Made by a program: the position numbers and the translations under genes | Source: Ptiloglossa arizonensis | Lineage: Eukaryota; Arthropoda; Insecta; Hymenoptera; Colletidae | Assembly: GCF_051014685.1 (NCBI RefSeq) | Contig: NW_027478487.1 | Span: forward strand, 558,001-622,000 | Direction: 5' to 3' | DNA length: 64,000 nucleotides | Shown here: positions 1 to 12,430 of the stretch, piece after piece | How the letters are laid out: each line of letters opens with the position of its first letter | Position numbering within the stretch: the stretch's first letter is position 1 | Notes under the pieces: generated by a model | What the model saw: the letters and a program-made list of their open reading frames with translations, nothing else | Databases searched by the model: none | Told to the model about the DNA's origin: nothing

Positions 1-177
1 TAGAAACTCGCCCGATTACAACGGTATGTGTATTTTTTCCCTAGGCCATTCTGGTTAAGCGTTAGGAGCAGCAGAATTGCGAAAAATGTTTTGCCTTCTC
101 AACCATTTCTCGGCTTCAAACTCCCATATCTCGCGAACGGATTGACCTAACCCAAAAATTCCTATTGCATCTGAAAG
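1..177. repeat. Reference monomer (first complete unit) with landmarks
   Basis: Used here to define monomer phase 1-177. A T run lies at 33-38 and is followed by the palindrome CCTAGG at 40-45. An A run lies near 82-86 and another near 154-158. The palindrome TCGCGA is at 131-136. Positions about 80-115 vary most between monomers: variants include CTTCTCAACC, CTTCTCAATC, CTTCATAACC, CTTCTCAAAC and CTTCTTTACC. Positions about 117-147 vary least. The phase chosen is arbitrary, since a tandem array has no natural start. Confidence 0.95.
122..138 (-). other. CENP-B-box-like 17-mer (representative copy, near-match in most monomers)
   Basis: The minus strand reads GTTCGCGAGATATGGGA. The known essential pattern of the mammalian CENP-B box is nTTCGnnnnAnnCGGGn. 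Here TTCG, the central A and the final GGG are present at the right spacing; the only mismatch is T in place of the C of CGGG, so 8 of 9 required positions fit. The same 17-mer recurs in most monomers across the window. Some classes break it further: TCGGGA monomers change TTCG to TTCC, and CTGCCATATC monomers change GGG. No copy with a full match was noticed. Binding by a CENP-B-like protein is a hypothesis; a chance resemblance is possible. Confidence 0.35.
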
Positions 178-1028
178 TAGAAACTCGCCCGATTACAACG
201 GTATGTGTATTTTTTCCCTAGGCCATTCTGGTTAAGCGTTAGGAGCAGCAGGAGTGCGAAAAATTTGTTGTCTTCTCAATCATTTCTTAGTATCAAACTC
301 CCATATCTCGCGAACGGATTGACCAAACCCAGAAGTTCCTGCTGCGTCTGAAAGTAGAAACTCGCCCGATTACAACGATATGTGTATTTTTTCCCTAGGC
401 CATTCTGGTTAAGCGTTAGGAGCTGCAGAAGTGCGAAAAATTTGTTGTCTTCTCAATCATTTCTTAGCTTCAAACTCCCATATCTCGCGAACGGATTGAC
501 CTAACACAAAAATTCCTGTTGCATCTGAAAGTAGAAACTCGCCCGATTACAACGGTATGTGTATTTTTTCCCTAGGCCATTCTGGTTAAGCGTTAGGAGC
601 AGCAGAAGTGCGAAAAAGTTGTTGTCTTCATAACCATTTCTTAGCTTCAAACTCCCAAATCTCGCGAACGGATTGACCAAACTCAGAAGTTCCTGCTGCG
701 TCTGAAATTAGAAACTCGCCCGATTACAACGATATGTGTATTTTTTCCCTAGGCCATTCTGGTTAAGCGTTAGGAGCAGCAGAAGTGCGAAAAATTTGTT
801 GTCTTCTCAATCATTTCTTAGGTTCAAACTCCCATATCTCGCGAACGGATTGACATAACACAAAAATTCCTGTTGCATCTGAAAGTAGAAACTCGCCCGA
901 TTTCAACGGTATGTGTATTTTTTCCCTAGGCCATTCTGGTTAAGCGTTAGGAGCAGCAGGATTGCGAAAAATTTGTTGTCTTCTCAATCATTTCTTAGTT
1001 TCAAACTCCCATATCTCGCGAACGGATT

Positions 1029-4000
1029 GACCAAACCCAGAAGTTCCTGCTGCGTCTGAAAGTAGAAACTCGCCCGATTACAACGATATGCGTATTTTTT
1101 CCCTAGGCCATTCTGGTTAAGCGTTTGGAGCAGCAGAAGTGCGAAAAATTTGCTGTCTTCTCAATCATTTCTTAGTTTCAAACTCCCATATCTCGCGAAC
1201 GTATTGACCAAACCCAGAAGTTCCTGCTGCGTCTGAAAGTAGAAACTCGCCCGATTACAACGATATGTGTATTTTTTCCCTAGGCCATTCTGGTTAAGCG
1301 TTAGGAGCAGCAGAAGTGCGAAAAATTTGTTGTCTTCTCAACCATTTCTTAGCTTCAAACTCCCATATCTCGCGAACGGATTGGCCAAACCCAGAAGTTC
1401 CTGCTGCGTCTGAAAGTAGAAACTCGCCCGATTACAACGATATGCGTATTTTTTCCCTAGGCCATTCTGGTTAAGCGTTTGGAGCAGCAGAAGTGCGAAA
1501 AATTTGTTGTCTTCTCAACCATTTCTTAGCTTCAAACTCCCATATCTCGCGAACGGATTGACCAAACCCAGAAGTTCCTGCTGCGTCTGAAATTAGAAAC
1601 TCGCCCGATTACAACGGTATTTGTAGTTTTTCCCTAGGCCATTCTGATTAAGCGTTAGGAGCAGCAGAAGTGCGAAAAATTTGTTGTCTTCTCAATCATT
1701 TCTTAGCTTCAAACTCCCATATCTCGCGAACGGATTGACCTGACACAAAAATTCCTGTTGCATCTGAAAGTAGAAACTCGCCCGATTACAACGGTATGTG
1801 TATTTTTTCCCTAGGCCATTCTGATTAAGCGTTAGGAGCTGCAGAAGTGCGAAAAATTTGTTGTCTTCTCAATCATTTCTTAGCTTCAAACTCCCATATC
1901 TCGCGAACGGATTGACCTAACACAAAAATTCCTATTGCATCTGAAAGTAGAAACTCGCCCGATTACAACGGTATGTGTATTTTTTCCCTAGGCCATTCTG
2001 GTTAAGCGTTAGGAGCAGCAGAATTGCGAAAAATGTTTTGCCTTCTCAACCATTTCTTGGCTTCAAACTCCCATATCTCGCGAACGGATTGACCTAACCC
2101 AAAAATTCCTATTGCATCTGAAAGTAGAAACTCGCCCGATTACAACGGTACGTGTATTTTTCCCTTAGGCCATTCTGGTTAAGCGATTGGAGCAGCAGAA
2201 GTGCGAAAAATTTGTTGTCTTCTCAAACATTTCTTAGCTTCAAACTCCCATATCTCGGGAACGGATTGACCTAACCCAAAAATTCCTGTTGCATCTGAAA
2301 GTAGAAACTCGCCCGATTACAACGGTATGTGTATTTTTTCCCTAGGCCCTCCTTGTTAAGCGTTAGGAGCAGCAGAAGTGCGAAAAAGTTGTTGTCTTCT
2401 CAACCATTTCTTAGCTTCAAACTCCCATATCTCGCGAACGGATTGACCAAACCCAGAAGTTCCTGCTGCGTCTGAAAGTAGAAACTCGCCCGATTACAAC
2501 GGTATGTGTGTTTTTTCCCTAGGCCATTCTGGTTAAGCGTTAGGAGCAGCAGAAGTGCGAAAAATTTGTTGTCTTCTCAACCATTTCTTAGCTTCAAACT
2601 CCCATATCTCGCGAACGGATTGGCCAAACCCAGAAGTTCCTGCTGCGTCTGAAAGTAGAAACTCGCCCGATTACTACGATATGCGTATTTTTTCCCTAGG
2701 CCACTCTGGTTAAGCGTTTGGAGCAGCAGAAGTGCGAAAAATTTGTTGTCTTCTCAACCATTTCTTGGCTTCAAACTCCCATATCTCGCGAACGGATTGA
2801 CCTAACCCAAAAATTCCTGTTGCGGCTGAAATTAGAAACTCGCCCGATTACAACGGTATGTGTATTTTTTCCCAAGGCCATTCTGATTAAGCGTTAGGAG
2901 CAGCAGAAGTGCGAAAAAGTTGTTGTCTTCATAACCATTTCTTAGCTTCAAACTCCCATATCTCGCGAACGGATTGACCAAACCCAGAAGTTCCTGCTGC
3001 GTCTGAAATTAGAAACTCGCCCGATTACAACGGTATGTGTATTTTTTCCCTAGGCCATCCTGATTAAGCGTTAGGAGCAGCAGAAATGCGAAAAAGTTGT
3101 TGTCTTCTCAAACATTTCTTAGCTTCAAACTCCCATATCTCGCGAACTGATTGACCTAACCCAAAAATTCCTGTTGCGTCTGAAATTAGAAACTCGCCCG
3201 ATTACAACGGTATGTGTATTTTTTCCCTAGGCCATTCTGATTAAGCGTTAGGAGCAGCAGAAGTGCGAAAAAGTTGTTGTCTTCTCAAACATTTCTTAGC
3301 TTCAAACTCCCATATCTCGGGAACGGATTGACTTAACCCAAAAATTCCTGTTGCATCTGAAAGTAGAAACTCGCCCGATTACAACGGTATGTGTATTTTT
3401 TCCCTAGGCCCTCCTGGTTAAGCGTTAGGAGCAGCAGAAGTGCGAAAAAGTTGTTGTCTTCTCAACCATTTCTTAGCTTCAAACTCCCATATCTCGCGAA
3501 CGGATTGACCAAACCCAGAAGTTCCTGCTGCGTCTGAAAGTAGAAACTCGCCCGATTACAACGATATGTGTGTTTTTTCCCTAGGCCATTCTGGTTAAGC
3601 GTTAGGAGCAGCAGAAGTGCGAAAAATTTGTTGTCTTCTCAACCATTTCTTAGCTTCAAACTCCCATATCTCGCGAACGGATTGGCCAAACCCAGAAGTT
3701 CCTGCTGCGTCTGAAAGTAGAAGCTCGCCCGATTACTACGATATGCGTATTTTTTCCCTAGGCCATTCTGGTTAAGCGTTTGGAGCAGCAGAAGTGCGAA
3801 AAATTTGTTGTCTTCTCAACCATTTCTTGGCTTCAAACTCCCATATCTCGCGAACGGATTGACCTAACCCAAAAATTCCTGTTGCGTCTGAAATTAGAAA
3901 CTCGCCCGATTACAACGGTATGTGTATTTTTTCCCTAGGCCATTCTGATTAAGCGTTAGGAGCAGCAGAAGTGCGAAAAAGTTGTTGTCTTCATAACCAT

Positions 4001-5630
4001 TTCTTAGCTTCAAACTCCCATATCTCGCGAACGGATTGACCAAACCCAGAAGTTCCTGCTGCGTCTGAAATTAGAAACTCGCCCGATTACAACGATATGT
4101 GTATTTTTTCCCTAGGCCATTCTGGTTAAGCGTTAGGAGCAGCAGAAGTGCGAAAAATTTGTTGTCTTCTCAATCATTTCTTAGCTTCAAACTCCCATAT
4201 CTCGCGAACGGATTGACCTAACACAAAAATTCCTGTTGCATCTGAAAGTAGAAACTCGCCCGATTTCAACGGTATGTGTATTTTTTCCCTAGGCCATTCT
4301 GGTTAAGCGTTAGGAGCAGCAGAATTGCGAAAAATTTGTTGTCTTCTCAATCATTTCTTAGATTCAAACTCCCATATCTCGCGAACGGATTGACCTAACC
4401 CAAAAATTCCTGTTGCATCTGAAAGGAGACACTCGCCCGATTACAACGGTATGTGTATTTTTTCCCTAGGCCATTCTGGTTAAGCGTTAGGAGCAGCAGA
4501 ATTGCGAAAAATGTTTTGCCTTCTCAACCATTTCTTGGTTTCAAACTCCCATATCTCGCGAACGGATTGACCTAACCCAAAAATTCCTATTGCATCGGAA
4601 AGTAGAAACTCGCCCGATTACAACGGTACGTGTATTTTTCCCTTAGGCCATTCTGGTTAAGCGATTGGAGCAGCAGAATTGCGAAAAATTTGTTGTCTTC
4701 TCAAACATTTCTTAGCTTCAAACTCCCATATCTCGTGAACGGATTGACCTAACCCAAAAATTCCTGTTGCATCTGAAAGTAGAAACTCGCCCGATTACAA
4801 CGGTATGTGTATTTTTTCCCTAGGCCCTTCTGGTTAAGCGTTAGGAGCAGCAGAAGTGCGAAAAAGTTGTTGTCTTCATAAGCATTTCTTAGCTTCAAAC
4901 TCCCATATCTCGCGAACGGATTGACCAAACCCAGAAGTTCCTGCTGCGTCTGAAAGTAGAAACTCGCCCGATTACAACGATATGTGTATTTTTTCCCTAG
5001 GCCATTCTGGTTAAGCGTTAGGAGCTGCAGAAGTGCGAAAAATTTGTTGTCTTCTCAATCATTTCTTAGCTTCAAACTCCCATATCTCGCGAACGGATTG
5101 ACCTAACACAAAAATTCCTGTTGCATCTGAAAGTAGAAACTCGCCCGATTACAACGGTATGTGTATTTTTTCCCTAGGCCATTCTGGTTAAGCGTTAGGA
5201 GCAGCAGAAGTGCGAAAAAGTTGTTGTCTTCATAACCATTTCTTAGCTTCAAACTCCCATATCTCGCGAACGGATTGACCAAACCCAGAAGTTCCTGCTG
5301 CGTCTGAAATTAGAAACTCGCCCGATTACAACGATATGTGTATTTTTTCCCTAGGCCATTCTGGTTAAGCGTTAGGAGCAGCAGAATTGCGAAAAATGTT
5401 TTGCCTTCTCAACCATTTCTTGGTTTCAAACTCCCATATCTCGCGAACGGATTGACCTAACCCAAAAATTCCTATTGCATCGGAAAGTAGAAACTCGCCC
5501 GATTACAACGGTACGTGTATTTTTCCCTTAGGCCATTCTGGTTAAGCGATTGGAGCAGCAGAAGTGCGAAAAATTTGTTGTCTTCTCAAACATTTCTTAG
5601 CTTCAAACTCCCATATCTCGGGAACGGATT
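1029..5630. repeat. 26-monomer higher-order repeat, copy 1 (4,602 bp)
   Basis: The rare variant TTTGCTGTCT in this block (TGCTGTCT at 1,151) recurs at 5,753, a spacing of 4,602, which is exactly 26 x 177. Reading both blocks side by side, the order of monomer variants is the same throughout. I noticed only single-base differences, for example T at 1,247 against C at 5,849, and A at 1,597 against G at 6,199. The left edge is placed where the similarity at this spacing begins, near GACCAAACCC at 1,029. The block ends with a 5-monomer unit at 4,501-5,385 that begins to repeat at 5,386. Confidence 0.88.
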
Positions 5631-8600
5631 GGCCAAACCCAGAAGTTCCTGCTGCGTCTGAAAGTAGAAACTCGCCCGATTACAACGATATGCGTATTTT
5701 TTCCCTAGGCCATTCTGGTTAAGCGTTTGGAGCAGCAGAAGTGCGAAAAATTTGCTGTCTTCTCAATCATTTCTTAGTTTCAAACTCCCATATCTCGCGA
5801 ACGTATTGACCAAACCCAGAAGTTCCTGCTGCGTCTGAAAGTAGAAACCCGCCCGATTACAACGATATGTGTATTTTTTCCCTAGGCCATTCTGGTTAAG
5901 CGTTAGGAGCAGCAGAAGTGCGAAAAATTTGTTGTCTTCTCAACCATTTCTTAGCTTCAAACTCCCATATCTCGCGAACGGATTGGCCAAACCCAGAAGT
6001 TCCTGCTGCGTCTGAAAGTAGAAACTCGCCCGATTACAACGATATGCGTATTTTTTCCCTAGGCCATTCTGGTTAAGCGTTTGGAGCAGCAGAAGTGCGA
6101 AAAATTTGTTGTCTTCTCAACCATTTCTTAGCTTCAAACTCCCATATCTCGCGAACGGATTGACCAAACCCAGAAGTTCCTGCTGCGTCTGAAATTAGGA
6201 ACTCGCCCGATTACAACGGTATTTGTAGTTTTTCCCTAGGCCATTCTGATTAAGCGTTAGGAGCAGCAGAAGTGCGAAAAATTTGTTGTCTTCTCAATCA
6301 TTTCTTAGCTTCAAACTCCCATATCTCGCGAACGGATTGACCTGACACAAAAATTCCTGTTGCATCTGAAAGTAGAAACTCGCCCGATTACAACGGTATG
6401 TGTATTTTTTCCCTAGGCCATTCTGATTAAGCGTTAGGAGCTGCAGAAGTGCGAAAAATTTGTTGTCTTCTCAATCATTTCTTAGCTTCAAACTCCCATA
6501 TCTCGCGAACGGATTGACCTAACACAAAAATTCCTATTGCATCTGAAAGTAGAAACTCGCCCGATTACAACGGTATGTGTATTTTTTCCCTAGGCCATTC
6601 TGGTTAAGCGTTAGGAGCAGCAGAATTGCGAAAAATGTTTTGCCTTCTCAACCATTTCTTGGCTTCAAACTCCCATATCTCGCGAACGGATTGACCTAAC
6701 CCAAAAATTCCTATTGCATCTGAAAGTAGAAACTCGCCCGATTACAACGGTACGTGTATTTTTCCCTTAGGCCATTCTGGTTAAGCGATTGGAGCAGCAG
6801 AAGTGCGAAAAATTTGTTGTCTTCTCAAACATTTCTTAGCTTCAAACTCCCATATCTCGGGAACGGATTGACCTAACCCAAAAATTCCTGTTGCATCTGA
6901 AAGTAGAAACTCGCCCGATTACAACGGTATGTGTATTTTTTCCCTAGGCCCTCCTTGTTAAGCGTTAGGAGCAGCAGAAGTGCGAAAAAGTTGTTGTCTT
7001 CTCAACCATTTCTTAGCTTCAAACTCCCATATCTCGCGAACGGATTGACCAAACCCAGAAGTTCCTGCTGCGTCTGAAAGTAGAAACTCGCCCGATTACA
7101 ACGGTATGTGTGTTTTTTCCCTAGGCCATTCTGGTTAAGCGTTAGGAGCAGCAGAAGTGCGAAAAATTTGTTGTCTTCTCAACCATTTCTTAGCTTCAAA
7201 CTCCCATATCTCGCGAACGGATTGGCCAAACCCAGAAGTTCCTGCTGCGTCTGAAAGTAGAAACTCGCCCGATTACTACGATATGCGTATTTTTTCCCTA
7301 GGCCACTCTGGTTAAGCGTTTGGAGCAGCAGAAGTGCGAAAAATTTGTTGTCTTCTCAACCATTTCTTGGCTTCAAACTCCCATATCTCGCGAACGGATT
7401 GACCTAACCCAAAAATTCCTGTTGCGGCTGAAATTAGAAACTCGCCCGATTACAACGGTATGTGTATTTTTTCCCAAGGCCATTCTGATTAAGCGTTAGG
7501 AGCAGCAGAAGTGCGAAAAAGTTGTTGTCTTCATAACCATTTCTTAGCTTCAAACTCCCATATCTCGCGAACGGATTGACCAAACCCAGAAGTTCCTGCT
7601 GCGTCTGAAATTAGAAACTCGCCCGATTACAACGGTATGTGTATTTTTTCCCTAGGCCATCCTGATTAAGCGTTAGGAGCAGCAGAAATGCGAAAAAGTT
7701 GTTGTCTTCTCAAACATTTCTTAGCTTCAAACTCCCATATCTCGCGAACTGATTGACCTAACCCAAAAATTCCTGTTGCGTCTGAAATTAGAAACTCGCC
7801 CGATTACAACGGTATGTGTATTTTTTCCCTAGGCCATTCTGATTAAGCGTTAGGAGCAGCAGAAGTGCGAAAAAGTTGTTGTCTTCTCAAACATTTCTTA
7901 GCTTCAAACTCCCATATCTCGGGAACGGATTGACTTAACCCAAAAATTCCTGTTGCATCTGAAAGTAGAAACTCGCCCGATTACAACGGTATGTGTATTT
8001 TTTCCCTAGGCCCTCCTGGTTAAGCGTTAGGAGCAGCAGAAGTGCGAAAAAGTTGTTGTCTTCTCAACCATTTCTTAGCTTCAAACTCCCATATCTCGCG
8101 AACGGATTGACCAAACCCAGAAGTTCCTGCTGCGTCTGAAAGTAGAAACTCGCCCGATTACAACGATATGTGTGTTTTTTCCCTAGGCCATTCTGGTTAA
8201 GCGTTAGGAGCAGCAGAAGTGCGAAAAATTTGTTGTCTTCTCAACCATTTCTTAGCTTCAAACTCCCATATCTCGCGAACGGATTGGCCAAACCCAGAAG
8301 TTCCTGCTGCGTCTGAAAGTAGAAGCTCGCCCGATTACTACGATATGCGTATTTTTTCCCTAGGCCATTCTGGTTAAGCGTTTGGAGCAGCAGAAGTGCG
8401 AAAAATTTGTTGTCTTCTCAACCATTTCTTGGCTTCAAACTCCCATATCTCGCGAACGGATTGACCTAACCCAAAAATTCCTGTTGCGTCTGAAATTAGA
8501 AACTCGCCCGATTACAACGGTATGTGTATTTTTTCCCTAGGCCATTCTGATTAAGCGTTAGGAGCAGCAGAAGTGCGAAAAAGTTGTTGTCTTCATAACC

Positions 8601-11117
8601 ATTTCTTAGCTTCAAACTCCCATATCTCGCGAACGGATTGACCAAACCCAGAAGTTCCTGCTGCGTCTGAAATTAGAAACTCGCCCGATTACAACGATAT
8701 GTGTATTTTTTCCCTAGGCCATTCTGGTTAAGCGTTAGGAGCAGCAGAAGTGCGAAAAATTTGTTGTCTTCTCAATCATTTCTTAGCTTCAAACTCCCAT
8801 ATCTCGCGAACGGATTGACCTAACACAAAAATTCCTGTTGCATCTGAAAGTAGAAACTCGCCCGATTTCAACGGTATGTGTATTTTTTCCCTAGGCCATT
8901 CTGGTTAAGCGTTAGGAGCAGCAGAATTGCGAAAAATTTGTTGTCTTCTCAATCATTTCTTAGATTCAAACTCCCATATCTCGCGAACGGATTGACCTAA
9001 CCCAAAAATTCCTGTTGCATCTGAAAGGAGACACTCGCCCGATTACAACGGTATGTGTATTTTTTCCCTAGGCCATTCTGGTTAAGCGTTAGGAGCAGCA
9101 GAATTGCGAAAAATGTTTTGCCTTCTCAACCATTTCTTGGTTTCAAACTCCCATATCTCGCGAACGGATTGACCTAACCCAAAAATTCCTATTGCATCGG
9201 AAAGTAGAAACTCGCCCGATTACAACGGTACGTGTATTTTTCCCTTAGGCCATTCTGGTTAAGCGATTGGAGCAGCAGAATTGCGAAAAATTTGTTGTCT
9301 TCTCAAACATTTCTTAGCTTCAAACTCCCATATCTCGTGAACGGATTGACCTAACCCAAAAATTCCTGTTGCATCTGAAAGTAGAAACTCGCCCGATTAC
9401 AACGGTATGTGTATTTTTTCCCTAGGCCCTTCTGGTTAAGCGTTAGGAGCAGCAGAAGTGCGAAAAAGTTGTTGTCTTCATAAGCATTTCTTAGCTTCAA
9501 ACTCCCATATCTCGCGAACGGATTGACCAAACCCAGAAGTTCCTGCTGCGTCTGAAAGTAGAAACTCGCCCGATTACAACGATATGTGTATTTTTTCCCT
9601 AGGCCATTCTGGTTAAGCGTTAGGAGCTGCAGAAGTGCGAAAAATTTGTTGTCTTCTCAATCATTTCTTAGCTTCAAACTCCCATATCTCGCGAACGGAT
9701 TGACCTAACACAAAAATTCCTGTTGCATCTGAAAGTAGAAACTCGCCCGATTACAACGGTATGTGTATTTTTTCCCTAGGCCATTCTGGTTAAGCGTTAG
9801 GAGCAGCAGAAGTGCGAAAAAGTTGTTGTCTTCATAACCATTTCTTAGCTTCAAACTCCCATATCTCGCGAACGGATTGACCAAACCCAGAAGTTCCTGC
9901 TGCGTCTGAAATTAGAAACTCGCCCGATTACAACGATATGTGTATTTTTTCCCTAGGCCATTCTGGTTAAGCGTTAGGAGCAGCAGAATTGCGAAAAATG
10001 TTTTGCCTTCTCAACCATTTCTTGGTTTCAAACTCCCATATCTCGCGAACGGATTGACCTAACCCAAAAATTCCTATTGCATCGGAAAGTAGAAACTCGC
10101 CCGATTACAACGGTACGTGTATTTTTCCCTTAGGCCATTCTGGTTAAGCGATTGGAGCAGCAGAATTGCGAAAAATTTGTTGTCTTCTCAAACATTTCTT
10201 AGCTTCAAACTCCCATATCTCGTGAACGGATTGACCTAACCCAAAAATTCCTGTTGCATCTGAAAGTAGAAACTCGCCCGATTACAACGGTATGTGTATT
10301 TTTTCCCTAGGCCCTTCTGGTTAAGCGTTAGGAGCAGCAGAAGTGCGAAAAAGTTGTTGTCTTCATAAGCATTTCTTAGCTTCAAACTCCCATATCTCGC
10401 GAACGGATTGACCAAACCCAGAAGTTCCTGCTGCGTCTGAAAGTAGAAACTCGCCCGATTACAACGATATGTGTATTTTTTCCCTAGGCCATTCTGGTTA
10501 AGCGTTAGGAGCTGCAGAAGTGCGAAAAATTTGTTGTCTTCTCAATCATTTCTTAGCTTCAAACTCCCATATCTCGCGAACGGATTGACCTAACACAAAA
10601 ATTCCTGTTGCATCTGAAAGTAGAAACTCGCCCGATTACAACGGTATGTGTATTTTTTCCCTAGGCCATTCTGGTTAAGCGTTAGGAGCAGCAGAAGTGC
10701 GAAAAAGTTGTTGTCTTCATAACCATTTCTTAGCTTCAAACTCCCATATCTCGCGAACGGATTGACCAAACCCAGAAGTTCCTGCTGCGTCTGAAATTAG
10801 AAACTCGCCCGATTACAACGATATGTGTATTTTTTCCCTAGGCCATTCTGGTTAAGCGTTAGGAGCAGCAGAATTGCGAAAAATGTTTTGCCTTCTCAAC
10901 CATTTCTTGGTTTCAAACTCCCATATCTCGCGAACGGATTGACCTAACCCAAAAATTCCTATTGCATCGGAAAGTAGAAACTCGCCCGATTACAACGGTA
11001 CGTGTATTTTTCCCTTAGGCCATTCTGGTTAAGCGATTGGAGCAGCAGAAGTGCGAAAAATTTGTTGTCTTCTCAAACATTTCTTAGCTTCAAACTCCCA
11101 TATCTCGGGAACGGATT
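5631..11117. repeat. 26-monomer higher-order repeat, copy 2, expanded to 31 monomers (5,487 bp)
   Basis: The junction sequence GGCCAAACCC follows a TCGGGA monomer at 5,631 and again at 11,118, spacing 5,487, which is 31 x 177. The extra 885 bp over copy 1 is one more copy of the 5-monomer subunit near its right end. Otherwise the monomer order follows copy 1. The last monomer is a hybrid: its left part is the TCGGGA type and its right part is the CCAAACCCAGAAG type. Confidence 0.88.
9103..10872. repeat. Tandem duplication of a 5-monomer unit (2 x 885 bp)
   Basis: ATTGCGAAAAATGTTTTGCC followed by the variant TTGGTTTC occurs at 9,103, 9,988 and 10,873, each step 885 bases or 5 x 177. In copy 1 of the large repeat the same landmark occurs only at 4,501 and 5,386. 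So copy 2 has gained exactly one 885-bp unit. This is the classic product of unequal exchange within a higher-order repeat. Confidence 0.88.
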
Positions 11118-12430
11118 GGCCAAACCCAGAAGTTCCTGCTGCGTCTGAAAGTAGAAACTCGCCCGATTACAACGATATGCGTATTTTTTCCCTAGGCCAT
11201 TCTGGTTAAGCGTTTGGAGCAGCAGAAGTGCGAAAAATTTGCTGTCTTCTCAATCATTTCTTAGTTTCAAACTCCCATATCTCGCGAACGTATTGACCAA
11301 ACCCAGAAGTTCCTGCTGCGTCTGAAAGTAGAAACTCGCCCGATTACAACGATATGTGTATTTTTTCCCTAGGCCATTCTGGTTAAGCGTTAGGAGCAGC
11401 AGAAGTGCGAAAAATTTGTTGTCTTCTCAACCATTTCTTAGCTTCAAACTCCCATATCTCGCGAACGGAATGGCCAAACCCAGAAGTTCCTGCTGCGTCT
11501 GAAAGTAGAAACTCGCCCGATTACAACGATATGCGTATTTTTTCCCTAGGCCATTCTGGTTAAGCGTTTGGAGCAGCAGAAGTGCGAAAAATTTGTTGTC
11601 TTCTCAACCATTTCTTAGCTTCAAACTCCCATATCTCGCGAACGGATTGACCAAACCCAGAAGTTCCTGCTGCGTCTGAAATTAGAAACTCGCCCGATTA
11701 CAACGGTATTTGTAGTTTTTCCCTAGGCCATTCTGATTAAGCGTTAGGAGCAGCAGAAGTGCGAAAAATTTGTTGTCTTCTCAATCATTTCTTAGTTTCA
11801 AACTCCCATATCTCGCGAACGGATTGACCTGACACAAAAATTCCTGTTGCATCTGAAAGTAGAAACTCGCCCGATTACAACGGTATGTGCATTTTTTCCC
11901 TAGGCCATTCTGATTAAGCGTTAGGAGCTGCAGAAGTGCGAAAAATTTGTTGTCTTCTCAATCATCTCTTAGCTTCAAACTCCCATATCTCGCGAACGGA
12001 TTGACCTAACACAAAAATTCCTATTGCATCTGAAAGTAGAAACTCGCCCGATTACAACGGTATGTGTATTTTTTCCCTAGGCCATTCTGGTTAAGCGTTA
12101 GGAGCAGCAGAATTGCGAAAAATGTTTTGCCTTCTCAACCATTTCTTGGCTTCAAACTCCCATATCTCGCGAACGGATTGACCTAACCCAAAAATTCCTA
12201 TTGCATCTGAAAGTAGAAACTCGCCCGATTACAACGGTACGTGTATTTTTCCCTTAGGCCATTCTGGTTAAGCGATTGGAGCAGCAGAAGTGCGAAAAAT
12301 TTGTTGTCTTCTCAAACATTTCTTAGCTTCAAACTCCCATATCTCGGGAACGGATTGACCTAACCCAAAAATTCCTGTTGCATCTGAAAGTAGAAACTCG
12401 CCCGATTACAACGGTATGTGTATTTTTTCC
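11118..12430. repeat. 26-monomer higher-order repeat, copy 3 (partial, about 1.3 kb)
   Basis: From 11,118 the monomer order matches the start of copy 2 at spacing 5,487, including TTTGCTGTCT (TGCTGTCT at 11,240) and the ACGTGTATTTTTCCCTTAGG monomer near 12,240. It departs near 12,430: copies 1 and 2 have CCCTCCTTGTTAAGCGTTAGG-type sequence (written here only as its type) while this copy has CCCTTCTGG with GCGTTTGG. Small differences exist, such as GGAATGGCC near 11,468. Confidence 0.8.

Noticed and set aside
131..136. TCGCGA palindrome as a gene operator
   Set aside because: It is present in most of the 361 monomers with no gene nearby, so it is part of the satellite core, not a regulatory site for a gene.
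144..152. CCTAACCC resembling a telomere repeat
   Set aside because: Only one telomere-like unit per monomer, never in tandem, and variants CCAAACCC and CCTAACAC are equally common; a chance match.
826..838. GGTTCAAACTCC resembling a tRNA B box
   Set aside because: It needs a one-base gap to fit the B-box pattern, occurs in only two monomers (near 826 and 13,039) through a single C-to-G change, and has no matching A box or cloverleaf.
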